Part shown: one piece after another, positions 47,207-56,974 of the stretch
Numbering within the stretch: the stretch's first letter is position 1
Layout of the letters: the number at the start of each line of letters is the position of its first letter
Source: Rhynchopus sp. YZ270_cl-10
Lineage: Eukaryota > Euglenozoa > Diplonemea > Diplonemida > Diplonemidae
Assembly: GCA_964035575.1 (NCBI GenBank)
Contig: OZ037919.1
Location: forward strand, 930,001-994,000
Length of the DNA: 64,000 nucleotides
Reading direction: 5' to 3'
The notes under the pieces: model-generated
The model's database searches: none
Seen by the model: only the letters and a program-made list of their open reading frames with translations
Told to the model about the DNA's origin: nothing
Made by a program: the position numbers and the translations under genes

Positions 47207-48011
47207 AGGGTGGCACAACTTTTTTTTTTGTTTCCCGCTCGCGCGCGCATTTTTTTTTCGAGATTCAAAAAAAAAAAAGTTTGGCGGAAAAAAAGTTTCG
47301 GTACTGGGTACTGAGTACTGGTGGACATTTTGGGGTTTTTTTTTCGTGAAAATATTTTTTCTTCACCGGGTTGTACACGATTTTGACCAAAATTTATAAA
47401 AACTCGTCCATTTCGTCAAATTGACCCCACCACACAACGGACGGATTCCGGAAATGCAAATGCCGGTGCTGTCGCGCATTTTCATGTTTCAGCATCAGGG
47501 AGAGAAAATCTGAGTTGTGGGATTTACCTTGCCCCTTTTGCCTTTACACTCATTTTGACCAAAACCAAGAACTTGGCCATATCGGCAAATTAACCCCACC
47601 ACAGTGCGGACAGATTCCGGAAATGCCAATCGCGGTATGTTTTGGGGCTGAAAAATTTGCAGGGGGAAATTTTTTTGAGCAGCTTTTTTTGGCCGAAAAT
47701 GGGCCCACGTATAAGTGGCTGGGCTCATATTTTCAAAAATTTAAGTGGTCAAAAAATTGTCCAATTTTCGAGATTGACCCCACCACTTTCTGGACGGATT
47801 CCGGAAATGCTAAAAAACTGTGTTTTGGGTCACCCGTTTTTGGGGCCCCTGAGGCGATTTTATATAAAAAGCCCACAGGATCACCCTGTTCCGCAACTTT
47901 TGTCAACTTTTTTTCAGGCAAAACTTTTTTAAAAACTTTTTTTTTGCGCGCGCGCGCATTTTTTTCCCAGAGTCAGCGAGCGGGAAACAAAAAAAAAAGT
48001 CGTGCCACCCT
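47207..48011. mobile_element. TIR element, 805 bp, GC-dinucleotide-rich ends
   Basis: Left AGGGTGGCACAACTTTTTTT...GTTTCCCGCTCGC, followed by GCGCGC. Right is the inverse: GCGCGC...GCGAGCGGGAAAC...AGTCGTGCCACCCT. The interior has three diverged copies of a block ending GGATTCCGGAAATGC (about 47380-47465, 47550-47635, 47690-47815), the third clearly related to the tandem-array unit (AAGTGGTCAAAAAATTGTCC). No intact ORF. Confidence 0.75.
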
Positions 48012-48029
48012 AACTGATTTTTTTTTTAC

Positions 48030-48079
48030 GCACACTACTTTGTGAGCGGAAAGTGTCACGTCGTTCACTCACCCAACCG
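48030..48079 (+). repeat. 50-nt exact dispersed repeat (partner 11021-11070)
   Basis: Identical by eye to the other copy; begins 18 bp after the end of the 805-bp TIR element. Confidence 0.85.
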
Positions 48080-48440
48080 TGCTCCGCAACACCACCAACC
48101 AACAGGTGATTTTTAGTGTGTGTGGAAGCGTCAACGCATCAAACAACTACAAGAAGGGGGGGTGAGGGAACGACAAGTGACACTTTTTACCCAAACCTAC
48201 TTGAAATTTGGAGGAGTTTGGTTGGTTTAAACCCAAAACCCCCACAAAACTCCACCAAAATTTCTGGCAAAATCAAGTGGCAAATGAAAAAAGAAAAATC
48301 AAATTCTGGGAAATTCCTTTTCTCCGAATCCGGGTGTAGTTAGGAAATCTTGCAAAAATTCACAACAAAATCCAACCAACGACTTACTATTCAGACCAAC
48401 AAAGTTTTTTTTTTTTTGCTCTGAATAACATACAAGTATA

Positions 48441-48556
48441 ACGGCCGTCACGACGGGAATAAATTTTTTTTGTCGGGGAGGTCACGGCCGTGAAGAAAAT
48501 CTGAAAAATTTAACGGCCGTGAAATTTTGCATTGATCACGGCCGTGAAATATTTCC
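48441..48556. repeat. Cluster of ACGGCCGT palindromes
   Basis: Four ACGGCCGT sites, two in the full context CACGGCCGTGAA. A second cluster is at 51147-51250. The core is self-complementary. Confidence 0.8.
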
Positions 48557-48844
48557 ACGCTTTTTGCTTGTTTCTTCTTTTTTTTTTGTACTCAGGTAGC
48601 TACGTAGCCTTCAGGGAGGCAATCGTGTGCTAATACAGAAAGTATCAGTCAAGGCTGTCCTTACAGACGCATGCCAAAGCGGCCGCCACATGGGTGTGGA
48701 CTTTAGATTGAAGTTTCATCATTGTACTAGCCCAGGGAGGGTTCCCGGCTACCGGCGAGGTCTCTTCCAATCCGTTCCCTAGTTTCCTAGGGGGGCCTCC
48801 TTGGCTTCACTGGCTAGGGCTCTGCAGGTCCCTCCACACATGTT

Positions 48845-49237
48845 GTGTGCCTGCCTTCAGCACCCAGGGTAGCATACCCAGCACCTTTTACCCTCAGGTC
48901 AGACCTTCATAGAGTTTCAGGAGGAGTGCCACAAAAGGGCCCCCGGATGCAATTTAACGTCCAGCCCAGGACGTCTTTTTCGTTCGTAGACAGGGCCAGA
49001 CCCCCTTTCCCATCCCTCCCAAGTCAGTCTTGGGGGGGTAAAAGCAACATAAAAAGTGCAAAAAAAAATTGGCCCCACTGCGATTGGGAAGCTGACGACA
49101 CGAACGAGCACTTATGGTGGTCCTGCCCTGCCTGCAATGCTTTACGCTCAGATCCTAGTTTCCACTCCGTCACAACTGCTGGCAGGTCGCCGTGGCCTAC
49201 TGTGTGTCGAACTGTGGAGTTATCCCTACTGCCCTGA
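48845..49237 (+). pseudogene. Fragment with LINE-like C-terminal zinc motif
   Basis: 130-codon frame containing HCDWEADDTNEHLWWSCPAC followed by NALRSD. This fits the C...H...C motif near the end of many LINE reverse transcriptases (compare CNQPMDTRGDHIFAC in the LINE at 36.8 kb). No RT motifs are seen beside it, so it is at most a short, old remnant. Confidence 0.25.
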
Positions 49238-50650
49238 AGGACAGTATTGATGCTACCTCCAGCGTCTGATGGGGAGCATCCTCATACACCGGTTGTCTCT
49301 GAACAACAGCCTCCGTATCAACAATCTGCCACTCACGCCTGGAGAACAGCTCAGCTGCAACCTTTGTTCCGCCCCACTATGACTTCGACCGGATTCCACT
49401 CTCACAGGAAATGGACTTATCCAAACCATCACCTGCGTGCCCTGCGCTCCTGGCTCTCCTCACTGCGCTGGTCTCCCGCTGCCCGCCCACGTTTTTACCC
49501 CACTGTTCATTGTGGTTGGAGTGTGGCATTTCTGAGCACTTGTACGTGCTCCGGGTTCTTCGGAGTGGCATATTTCTCGTGTTTCAGCACTTGTAACCGG
49601 TTCTTGAGCAAAGTACTCTTCTCATATTTGATGGGCTTTCCGTTGTGGAGCACACACCAATACTGTGAGACGAACCTCATCTGTGTTGAACCATTTGCAG
49701 TGTTCTTCAGCTTCCAGTGCAAAGTCTTCCGACAGAATCAGCACACCATTGAACAACTGGTCACGCGCACTATCCTCCGTCTTTTTTGTCGGAAAATGGA
49801 CCGCATCACGTTCTGGACACCTCTGGATCTTCTTCGCTACGTTGGCGAGAAACGCGCAGAGGGAGGGGTCCGCCCTTTTGCTCCCGTGAACTTGTACTGT
49901 TTGTCCGATGTTTTCTTTCAGGTAGGGTTAGGTCCTGGGCTGTACCTTAAATTGCATCCGGGGGTCTGTTCCTCCAGAAACTCTATGAAGGTGTTGACCG
50001 CTCGAACCGATGTCTCCTACCTGAGAGATTACAAAACAGGAGGCGAGGAGGGGTATGCGGGGCGTTTTTGTGCCTTCAGGGTCTTTTTGTTTTTCAGCAA
50101 CCCTGCCTCTCCTTTATCACCAGTGCATAGCCTTTGTCTTTCTGTTGGGTATGCGGGACTTCCCCTAGTCCTCAGGGTCTAAACGCCCCTGCCCTCTTTT
50201 AAGCAAGTTCACCCTGGCAGGGTATATAAATGCTGGGTCAGGCTGGCTCCACTATGCTATGATGGGTGCTCGCACCCGGAGCATAAATGGCCAGCGGTCA
50301 GGCCAGAGTCGCTCTGCGGAGTCTCTCTGCCACGCCTTTGGGTTACGGTGTGCTGCCTGTAAGGACGTCCATGTATATCCCTAAGATAAAGGGTGAGGCC
50401 CAACTGTCGGTACAGCATGGGGCGCCAAGAGAGAGATGTTGTGACCCCCCTGCCCACCCCTTTTTGTGTTTTTGGGTTTCTGCTCTCTTGTGTAGACTAT
50501 CGTGCATCAAGCGTTGGGTGCAGCGAACTGCAGTACCTGTAAGCTCACAACTCTTCAACGGAAGGTGGGCCGCCGGCTCGAGCGGTTGTGTACCGCCCTC
50601 GTTCTCTTACGGTACGGGCCAGTCATTAGGTTTCCTTTTTACATCTTCTG

Positions 50651-50731
50651 TTGTTGGCCGCAGGGTACTTGTGCTTTCATCCGGATGGCTGGCATCATAA
50701 GTGGGTCAGTCGGAGGTGCCTGCATTAATAA
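50651..50731 (+). repeat. Dispersed repeat, copy 3 of 3
   Basis: TTGTTGGCCGCAGGGTACTT, TTTCATCCGGATGGCT, GGGTCAGTCGGAGGTGCCTG. Closest to copy 1 in the middle and to copy 2 at both ends. Confidence 0.75.
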
Positions 50732-51146
50732 CTTCACTTTCTTTGGCACAAGAGTGATGAACGGGGTTTGAGTGAGTCCAAACACATCCTTCTCGGGCAA
50801 AGAGTAATAAGAGGTTGTGAGACGCTCGGGACGCTGAACTGAAAGGCAGTGTTGAAACCAGAAGATTACAGATGGCGGGTCAGATGCTGTGTCACTTACC
50901 CCATCAGGTAGATGAGAGCCAGCACCTTCAGAGCAGTGAACACAACACACCGTGGACACAATACATGTGCCAAAAGGCAACAAGACCCTACAAGAGTACC
51001 CAGTACCCAGCGCAGTTTTCTGTGCGATACCACTTAACCGGTCCTCTCCTGCCCTACCCTCCTTTTCTTCAGGGGTAAAAATCAGGTGGGATGGTTCTTG
51101 AGTGGCGCTTTTTCTCATATTTCACTGTGTCTTCCTTCAAAGACTT
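50732..51146. other. No supported gene
   Basis: Unique-looking DNA, open on the minus strand for about 160 codons but without recognised motifs; includes a short GTACCCAGTACCCAG word (about 50996). Confidence 0.5.
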
Positions 51147-51200
51147 GTACAAAAATTTCACGGCCGTTGTTTTTTTTTAACGGCCGTGAAATTTTTGTAC
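51147..51200. repeat. Perfect 22-nt-arm hairpin with CACGGCCGT
   Basis: GTACAAAAATTTCACGGCCG on the left and its complement on the right around a T-rich loop. Two more CACGGC words follow to 51250. Confidence 0.85.
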
Positions 51201-51568
51201 GCTTTTTTTTCACGGCCGTTTTTTTTTATTTTTCACGGCAACGACGGCAGTGGGTCGAGCATTTTTTTTTCATTTCCGTGACGTCCGTTTTACTTGTATG
51301 GAATAACCCCTCAGACGCAAAAACAAATCTATTTTTTTTTTTTGGCTGCGTTCGAATCGTTGGTTACTCTTGCTTGGATTTTTTTTTCTTTCTCTCTCCT
51401 CCCCGGCATTATTTTCGAGACACTGCCACACTATTTTACACACAAAAAAAAAAAAAAAAACTCTTCCCACCCCAAACCGAAGTAATAACAAGACTCCTCT
51501 CCTCTCCTCCCGTCTCCTCCAGATTATTTTCTCACGATAATTATCCTTCCTTTTTTTCTCTTTTAGCC

Positions 51569-52235
51569 GAAAATGGGCCCCACGTATAAGCAACCGGGCT
51601 CATATTTCTCAAAATTTAAGTGGTCAAAAAATTGTCCAATTTTCGAGATTGACCCCACCACTGCACGGGCGGAGCCCAAAAATGCAAATAAGGACCCTTT
51701 TTAATTTGTTCTCTTGAAATGTGTAATTTCAAGTTTTCTAGAAAAAAATACCAACTGATTTTACAAGGGTTGAAGGAAGGTGTGTGGAAAACAACAACAA
51801 CAAAACAACGAATTGCTAAGAAAAAAAATGAGGTGTGCTGTGGGAAACTCCGCGCGATTTTCGAAACCAACATAGCATCCTAGCGATTTGCTGGAGGTGC
51901 TGATGCGCATGGTGTGATCGACGACAGTTAGTCGTCTGTGTTCCTTGCGCACTCCTCCTCCGGCGACGATGAGTGGGAGGCTGTGGACGACAACGAGCTG
52001 GAACACGCCGATCATCCATCGAGCAAATGGTGCTGGACGAAGAGGGGTCTGAGGATGACAGCCCCCGTTCTTGAACGTTTCAAGTGCAGGCGTCCCAGTG
52101 GTTGTGGCAGCGTTTTCGCATACCTGCAGAAGAGCAGAGTGTAGATTATTTCTACAGGGCGGTGTTCAGGTGTGTGGGTCCCCCCATAACCACAGCACGC
52201 CCCGTTTTTTTCCCGATAGCAATTACTTGTTTTTA
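51569..52235 (+). mobile_element. Repeat element copy B (copy A 45358-45936)
   Basis: Begins with one partial array-type unit (GGGCCCCACGTATAAG...GGGCGGAGCCCAAAAATGCA) and runs through the same blocks as copy A to CGATAGCAATTACTTGTTTT. It has no tandem amplification, so it shows the likely ancestral single-unit state. Confidence 0.75.
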
Positions 52236-52238
52236 ATC

Positions 52239-52396
52239 CAATTGGGTGGTATGATTCAGGGGGTACGGACAACCGGAAGAACCATGGGAGAACCACGGAG
52301 AACTGCTATAGGGGCTATACCTCCCTTACCGGAGCCCCTTCGGAACCACGGGAGAACCACAAGGAGAATCGGTTTGGGTGATCACACCACCCAATA
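52239..52396. mobile_element. MITE-like element, about 158 bp, ATTGGGTGGTRTGAT ends
   Basis: ATTGGGTGGTATGATTC at the left is mirrored by GATCACACCACCCAAT at the right. The inside has repeated GGGAGAACCAC words. It ends about 75 bp upstream of the TMEM138-like ATG, so it may contribute to that promoter region. Confidence 0.7.
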
Positions 52397-52470
52397 AAAT
52401 CAATCACCCCTAATACAACGTTTACCTTTACCCGCTGCTTTAAGGTGCACAACACACATCACCATACACG

Positions 52471-52983
52471 ATGCGGTATTTAGCACTGCTAGGATGCACA
52501 ATGTTCCTCATCGCCTGCGACGTGGTCATGCTATCTGTGACCAACACACTGCACCTCCCTGAAGAGGACCAGGAAGACCTCATTAACATCCTGCTGCTTG
52601 TCATCCACGGGCTGGTCATTATGACACGCTTTGCTGTTGTCATGCTGAGCGTGAGTGGCACGAAACAGTTCCGTGCAGGTCTCTTCGGTGAACTTCTCAA
52701 GATGACATGGAAGCCGCTCGCCGCGCTGACCCTGCACATCGGGGTCATGCCTATGTCATGGGTGTACCGCCGCTGGATCCTCAAGGATGCCCTATATTGG
52801 GATGACCTAGTGTACCGTGCAATCGCCTCCCTCAACCTCATCTCCTTCTTCTTCTCCGTCTACTGGACTATGTATATGCACACACTTCTCTCCAACGCAA
52901 CAAACTATGAAGCAGTAGGGCAGCACACCTCAAAGATAACCCCTAGCTTGGACTTCCTTCTTGGGTTTCCAAGCAAGAAGTGA
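52471..52983 (+). CDS. TMEM138: TMEM138-like ciliary transition-zone protein
   Basis: 170 residues, close to the usual about 160. ATG after CACACATCACCATACACG. Four hydrophobic segments: about 1-21, 38-61, 82-99 and 117-136. The order of features fits TMEM138: QFRAGLFGELL after helix 2, a W-rich turn (MSWVYRRW), YWDDLVYRAIASLN where TMEM138 has W-T-D-G-L-Q-x-L-F-V-F-Q-R-L-A, then FFFSVYWTMYMH. In animals the protein acts at the ciliary transition zone (known for the family), so this organism probably builds cilia (inference). The 3' half is duplicated just downstream. Confidence 0.75.
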   Translation: MRYLALLGCTMFLIACDVVMLSVTNTLHLPEEDQEDLINILLLVIHGLVIMTRFAVVMLSVSGTKQFRAGLFGELLKMTWKPLAALTLHIGVMPMSWVYRRWILKDALYWDDLVYRAIASLNLISFFFSVYWTMYMHTLLSNATNYEAVGQHTSKITPSLDFLLGFPSKK

Positions 52984-53002
52984 GGGGGGGGAAAGGAGGT
53001 CA

Positions 53003-53299
53003 GTGAACTTCTCAAGATGACATGGAAGCCGCTCGCCGCGCTGACCCTGCACATCGGGGTCATGCCTATGTCATGGGTGTACCGCCGCTGGATCCTCAAG
53101 GATGCACTATATTGGGATGACCTAGTGTACCAATGCAATCGCCTCCCTCAACCTCATCTCCTTCTTCTTCTCCGTCTACTGGACGATGTATATGCACACA
53201 CTTCTCTCCAATGCAACAAACTATGAAGCAGTAGGGCAGCACACTTCAAAGATAACCCCTAGCTTGGACTTCCTTCTTGGGTTTCCAAGCAAGAAGTGA
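53003..53299 (+). pseudogene. Partial tandem copy of the TMEM138-like gene
   Basis: Repeats 52688-52983 almost exactly, offset 315 bp. It lacks the first about 72 codons. One extra base (TACCAATGCAATC for TACCGTGCAATC) shifts the frame, so it cannot give the normal C-terminus. High identity indicates a recent duplication. Confidence 0.9.
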
Positions 53300-53679
53300 G
53301 CGGAAAAGGGGGGAAGAGCTCCTGAAAAAAATCAGCCAAATAAGGTCTTTGGGGTTGAGGGTAAGGGGGAGGGTTGGTGGGGAGGGAAGGATGGCGAAAA
53401 AAGATAATCCTCCCTGGAGGGGGGGTTTTTTTTTGTACCAAACTTGCAAAAATAGAGGCAAAACAACACCCTTTACATCAGTCCAGTACACTAATTGTTA
53501 TATTTCAAAAAAGGGTTTTGCAGTGTGTTTTGAGTCGATTTGGTATAAATCAGTGCCTGGGTGGAGGGGTGAGGATGTTTTGGTATTTAGAACCTAGACA
53601 GTATTATTTTTGGTATCGGTGGGTGGACCTTGCGCAAAATAAAATAGAAATAAAAAAATAGAAAATAAAAGGCGGGCTC
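53300..53679. other. No supported gene
   Basis: G-rich, then AT-rich. Small open frames contain no recognised motif. Confidence 0.5.
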
Positions 53680-54199
53680 TCAATCTTTATTATTCGGCAA
53701 CTTTGTTTTTGGGTGGAGTAAATGTCTGAGGTTGCCTGCTCTCCTCCTTTGCTCTTCGGGCCATGCAACTCGACGTTGTGACTCAGCTACTCCCCTTCTT
53801 GTACAAAATGCTTCTGCAGCGGTACGGTTAATGGCTTTCCACACCAAAAGTGGATATAGTTTCTTCTCATTAGAGATACATTCGACCCTTTTTCCTCATC
53901 CAATCATCGACCTTGTATATGACCTTCACTAGGTCCGCACCCTTTGTGTCATCAATCACGACGTTGACGTAGCAGAACGTTTCGTTATTCTTCTCACTGC
54001 TCCTCTTCGAGCTGCATCTCGGGGTTGTGGCACTCCCCCCCCCTCGACGTGTTCGCACTGTGCACACCAGAAAGATACAGCGTCCCTCTCCTGCTGCATC
54101 AAAGGCTCGGGTTTTCCCTATGAGCTGGAAGTCCCACTGTATATCTCTCAAACATAGATAGAGCTCCTGCACCCTGCTTGCGGCCCTTCTTCTCCTGCA
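53680..54199 (-). pseudogene. Unrecognised minus-strand coding-like fragment
   Basis: Two adjoining minus-strand frames with protein-like composition. The upstream one includes VQELYLCLRDIQWDFQLIGK and FCYVNVVIDDTKGADLVKVI; the downstream one includes LYPLLVWKAINRTAAEAFCT and AWPEEQRRRAGNLRHLL. They are in different frames, so this is either a broken gene or a sequence error. It would be divergent from the M81 gene at 54366. Family unknown. Confidence 0.35.
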
Positions 54200-54365
54200 T
54201 CACACTTTCCAACCTCAACTCCAAAAGCCGCGCATCTTATAAACTTTTCTTTTGTTTTCCACCCCCACTCAACTGAAAACTCTTATTTTTATCCCCCCCC
54301 CTACCCCATCCCACCCCCACCCCCACCCGCAGACACCACAAAAAAAAAACACACACAATTCCAAT

Positions 54366-55904
54366 ATGACCCCCCAAACACCATACGTCATCGCCGTGGT
54401 CGGCATTGGGTGTGAGAACTCCACCTTTTCTCCGATGCTGACAGAACTCTCCGACTTTTCTACCAGCCCCTCCGAGGCCCATATGGCATCGCTCTATGCT
54501 CCGTTGACCGGAGCAGTGTCGGGCGCACCCTTGGACCTCCTTGGATCGATCCCCCCTTTGCCTCGAGACATTTCTTCTTATAATGCAAAACTTCGCTTTG
54601 CGTGCAGATTCCGTGCCATGCCTGGGGGGGTCATCTCTAGACCCGCCTATGATCAGATATGCAACAAACTGAAAAACACATTATCCGCAATTCTATCAGA
54701 AGAAGGTCGTATCGATGGAGTGTGGTTAGACCTTCACGGAGCAATGTCCGCTGAAGGGGTTTCCGACGTCGAAGGGGTTCTTAGTAGTATGGTCAGAGAG
54801 ATTGTTGGGGCAGACTCTCTGTTATGCGCTTCGTTCGACCTTCACGGAAATTTTTCGAAACAGCTTGCAAGCAATGTGAACATCACTACAGCGTACCGCA
54901 CCGCACCGCATGTTGACATTCCGGAAACGCGGTTGAGGGCGTTGTACCTTCTTCTTTCTTCTCTTGAACGCGGTTGCGCTCCGAAGGTGGAATATATTAA
55001 GGTTCCCCTCGTCGTAAGCGGGGAAATGTCTAGTACTGCGGTAGAGCCGTGCAAAACGCTGTACTCAGAGGTGCTCCACACCGCGGATGGAGAGAAAGGG
55101 ATATTAGATGCGTCGATCTTAGTGGGGTATTGCTGGGCAGATGAAGCAAGGTCTGGGTGTGCGGTGTTGGTGACATATGAATCGGGATGTGAAGCAGAAG
55201 GCAGCCTGCATGCCCGCCGCATTGCCTCTGCGATATGGACACAACGTCGTGGGTTTTGCTTTCCGGTCCCTTCAGGGAGCATCGCAGACTGTGTAAACCT
55301 CGCCGAAACACACCCCCACCCCTGCTTCATCAGCGACAGCGGTGACAACCCCACCGCGGGGGGTACCGGGTATATGCCGGACTTTCTCTTTTATTTACTA
55401 AAAAAAGAAATGCCGTTAAAAACACTACTTCAAGGCCCGGTTGTGGATGCGGCGACAGTGCAGAAGTGTGTAGAGGGGTATGAAGGGGGGACGGAGGTGG
55501 TGGTTGTGGTGGCGGGGGTGGAGGTGAGGGTGACGGTGTTGTATGCGTGTGGAGAGGAGGTGCGGTATCCGTTTGAGTATGAGGGGGTCACGCATGAGAC
55601 GGTGATGCCAGGGGTGGCGGTGGTGCGGCTGGTGGAGGTGCCTGCGGTGGATGTGGTGTTGTGCTGTGCGCGCAAGCCGCTGCACTACCACGCAGACTTC
55701 GCGCAGCTGAAGCTCTCCCTAGAGGCGTACCAGGTCGTCGTGATCAAGATCGGCTACCTCGTGCCAGACCTCGCTGCCATCGCCGCATCCAACCTCCTCG
55801 CACTATCCCCAGGTGCAGTCTACGCAGACCTCCCCACACTACAATACAAAAACCTCCCCCGACCATTCTACCCAAAAGACCCGGATATGACCTGGGATAT
55901 TTGA
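54366..55904 (+). CDS. M81 family (MlrC-like) metallopeptidase
   Basis: 512 residues; ATG chosen after ACACAATTCCAAT, because upstream codons in the same frame are low-complexity C-rich leader. The MlrC landmarks are in order: VVGIGCENSTFSP (about 10-23), VWLDLHGAMS (about 118), ASFDLHGNFSK (about 155), AYRTAPHVDIPETR (about 178), EMSSTAVEPCKTLY, VGYCWADEARSG, and SDSGDNPTAGGTGY (about 322). The D-x-H-G pairs and the Ser/Asp-Asn-Pro loop are the metal-site motifs of the family. MlrC-type enzymes in bacteria degrade small cyclic or linear peptides such as microcystin products; the substrate here is unknown. Length is normal for the family and no intron is seen. Transfer from bacteria is possible but not shown. 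Confidence 0.85.
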   Translation: MTPQTPYVIAVVGIGCENSTFSPMLTELSDFSTSPSEAHMASLYAPLTGAVSGAPLDLLGSIPPLPRDISSYNAKLRFACRFRAMPGGVISRPAYDQICNKLKNTLSAILSEEGRIDGVWLDLHGAMSAEGVSDVEGVLSSMVREIVGADSLLCASFDLHGNFSKQLASNVNITTAYRTAPHVDIPETRLRALYLLLSSLERGCAPKVEYIKVPLVVSGEMSSTAVEPCKTLYSEVLHTADGEKGILDASILVGYCWADEARSGCAVLVTYESGCEAEGSLHARRIASAIWTQRRGFCFPVPSGSIADCVNLAETHPHPCFISDSGDNPTAGGTGYMPDFLFYLLKKEMPLKTLLQGPVVDAATVQKCVEGYEGGTEVVVVVAGVEVRVTVLYACGEEVRYPFEYEGVTHETVMPGVAVVRLVEVPAVDVVLCCARKPLHYHADFAQLKLSLEAYQVVVIKIGYLVPDLAAIAASNLLALSPGAVYADLPTLQYKNLPRPFYPKDPDMTWDI

Positions 55905-56974
55905 GGAGAGGAGAGGAGAGAAAAAGGGGGGGGGGGGGGGTAGGGGGGTCAGTGGCGTCTAAATCCCTGTACAAATACTGTCACAAACCCATTTTTTTGA
56001 AATTTAGGTGAAGAAATCCACCAAAAAGGTCGTACCTGGCCGCAAATCGCCCTGGGGATCACCCAAATATCCCATTAAACCACCTGACAACCTCTACAGA
56101 GACTTTCCTGATTAAAAAAAATCGGTTTTTTGTGAAAAAAAGGCCAAAAATGCGTAACGCTCGCGTAACGCTATTGGGTCAATTTTCAACACTTTTCAAA
56201 AAAAATATTTGAGGAGACATTAGGCCTTCTAAGCACCCGAAAACCACCTCGGTCCACATCCGGTGGGGTCCCAGGGTGGAAATGTATGGTTTTTGCAGCT
56301 TTTAGGGGTCCTGTGTGGGCCCCAGATGTATTCTGTAGTGTCTGAAACACTTAAAAAAGCAGTACTGCCCTCACTTCTTAGCATGTTTACACACATAAAA
56401 ACCCCAAAAAAATTGTCCACAGCTTCACAGAAGTCCCCAAAACCACTCGAAAGTGATTGCCGGACCCCACTGGGGGTGGAAAAAATTGTTTTCAGATGGT
56501 TTTGCCCATTTTGGTGACCTCTGGCTCGAAACCTCTCCGATGTCACACTTCTGTCACACTTCTTCCTCCCGGCTAAAATGTGGTTTTTGTGTATAAAAAA
56601 AATTCAAAATTTTCAGCAAAGACATGAAAAAAACTGGACTTTTGGCTCCAAAACCCCACGGAAATCACTCCGTGCACACATATGACTGGAAAAAACCACT
56701 TTTCCTCTTGTTTTGGGCTATTTCAAAATTTTGAATTTTTTGATAAATCGCCTTGTATCAAATCCCCTCTGAAAAGGGGGAATTTGGGTGAAAACGCGAC
56801 AAAAAGTGTCGAAAAATCGAGAAAAAAAGTGCCAAAAAGTGCCAAAAAGGCACCAAAACGTAAGAAATAGTCCCACAAATGTGTTTTCTGGGGTGGTTTT
56901 GTGTTTTCGGATATTTTTTTTACACTTTTTCATGATTTTTTGGGGGGTGTGACAGAAAAAAGGGTCTCACTGCT
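55905..56974. other. Intergenic, repeat-like, G-tract
   Basis: A G run (about 55927-55941) followed by TAGGGGGGTCA, then AT-rich DNA with purine/pyrimidine tracts. No gene seen. Confidence 0.6.

Larger units (their letters stand above)
48012..50650. other. Degenerate region; possible old coding fragments
   Basis: Starts with the 50-nt repeat, then a CACGGCCGTG cluster (48441-48556), then from about 48590 to 50230 GC-richer DNA that reads like decayed coding sequence in changing frames. A fragment with a LINE-like zinc motif is listed separately. A 936-nt open frame at 49247-50182 has no recognisable features. Confidence 0.45.

Noticed and set aside
49247-50182. 311-codon open frame
   Set aside because: No domain pattern; nearby frames on both strands look equally protein-like, so it is more likely decayed sequence.
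50639-51118. 159-codon minus-strand frame
   Set aside because: Overlaps the dispersed repeat copy at 50651-50731 and has no recognised motif.
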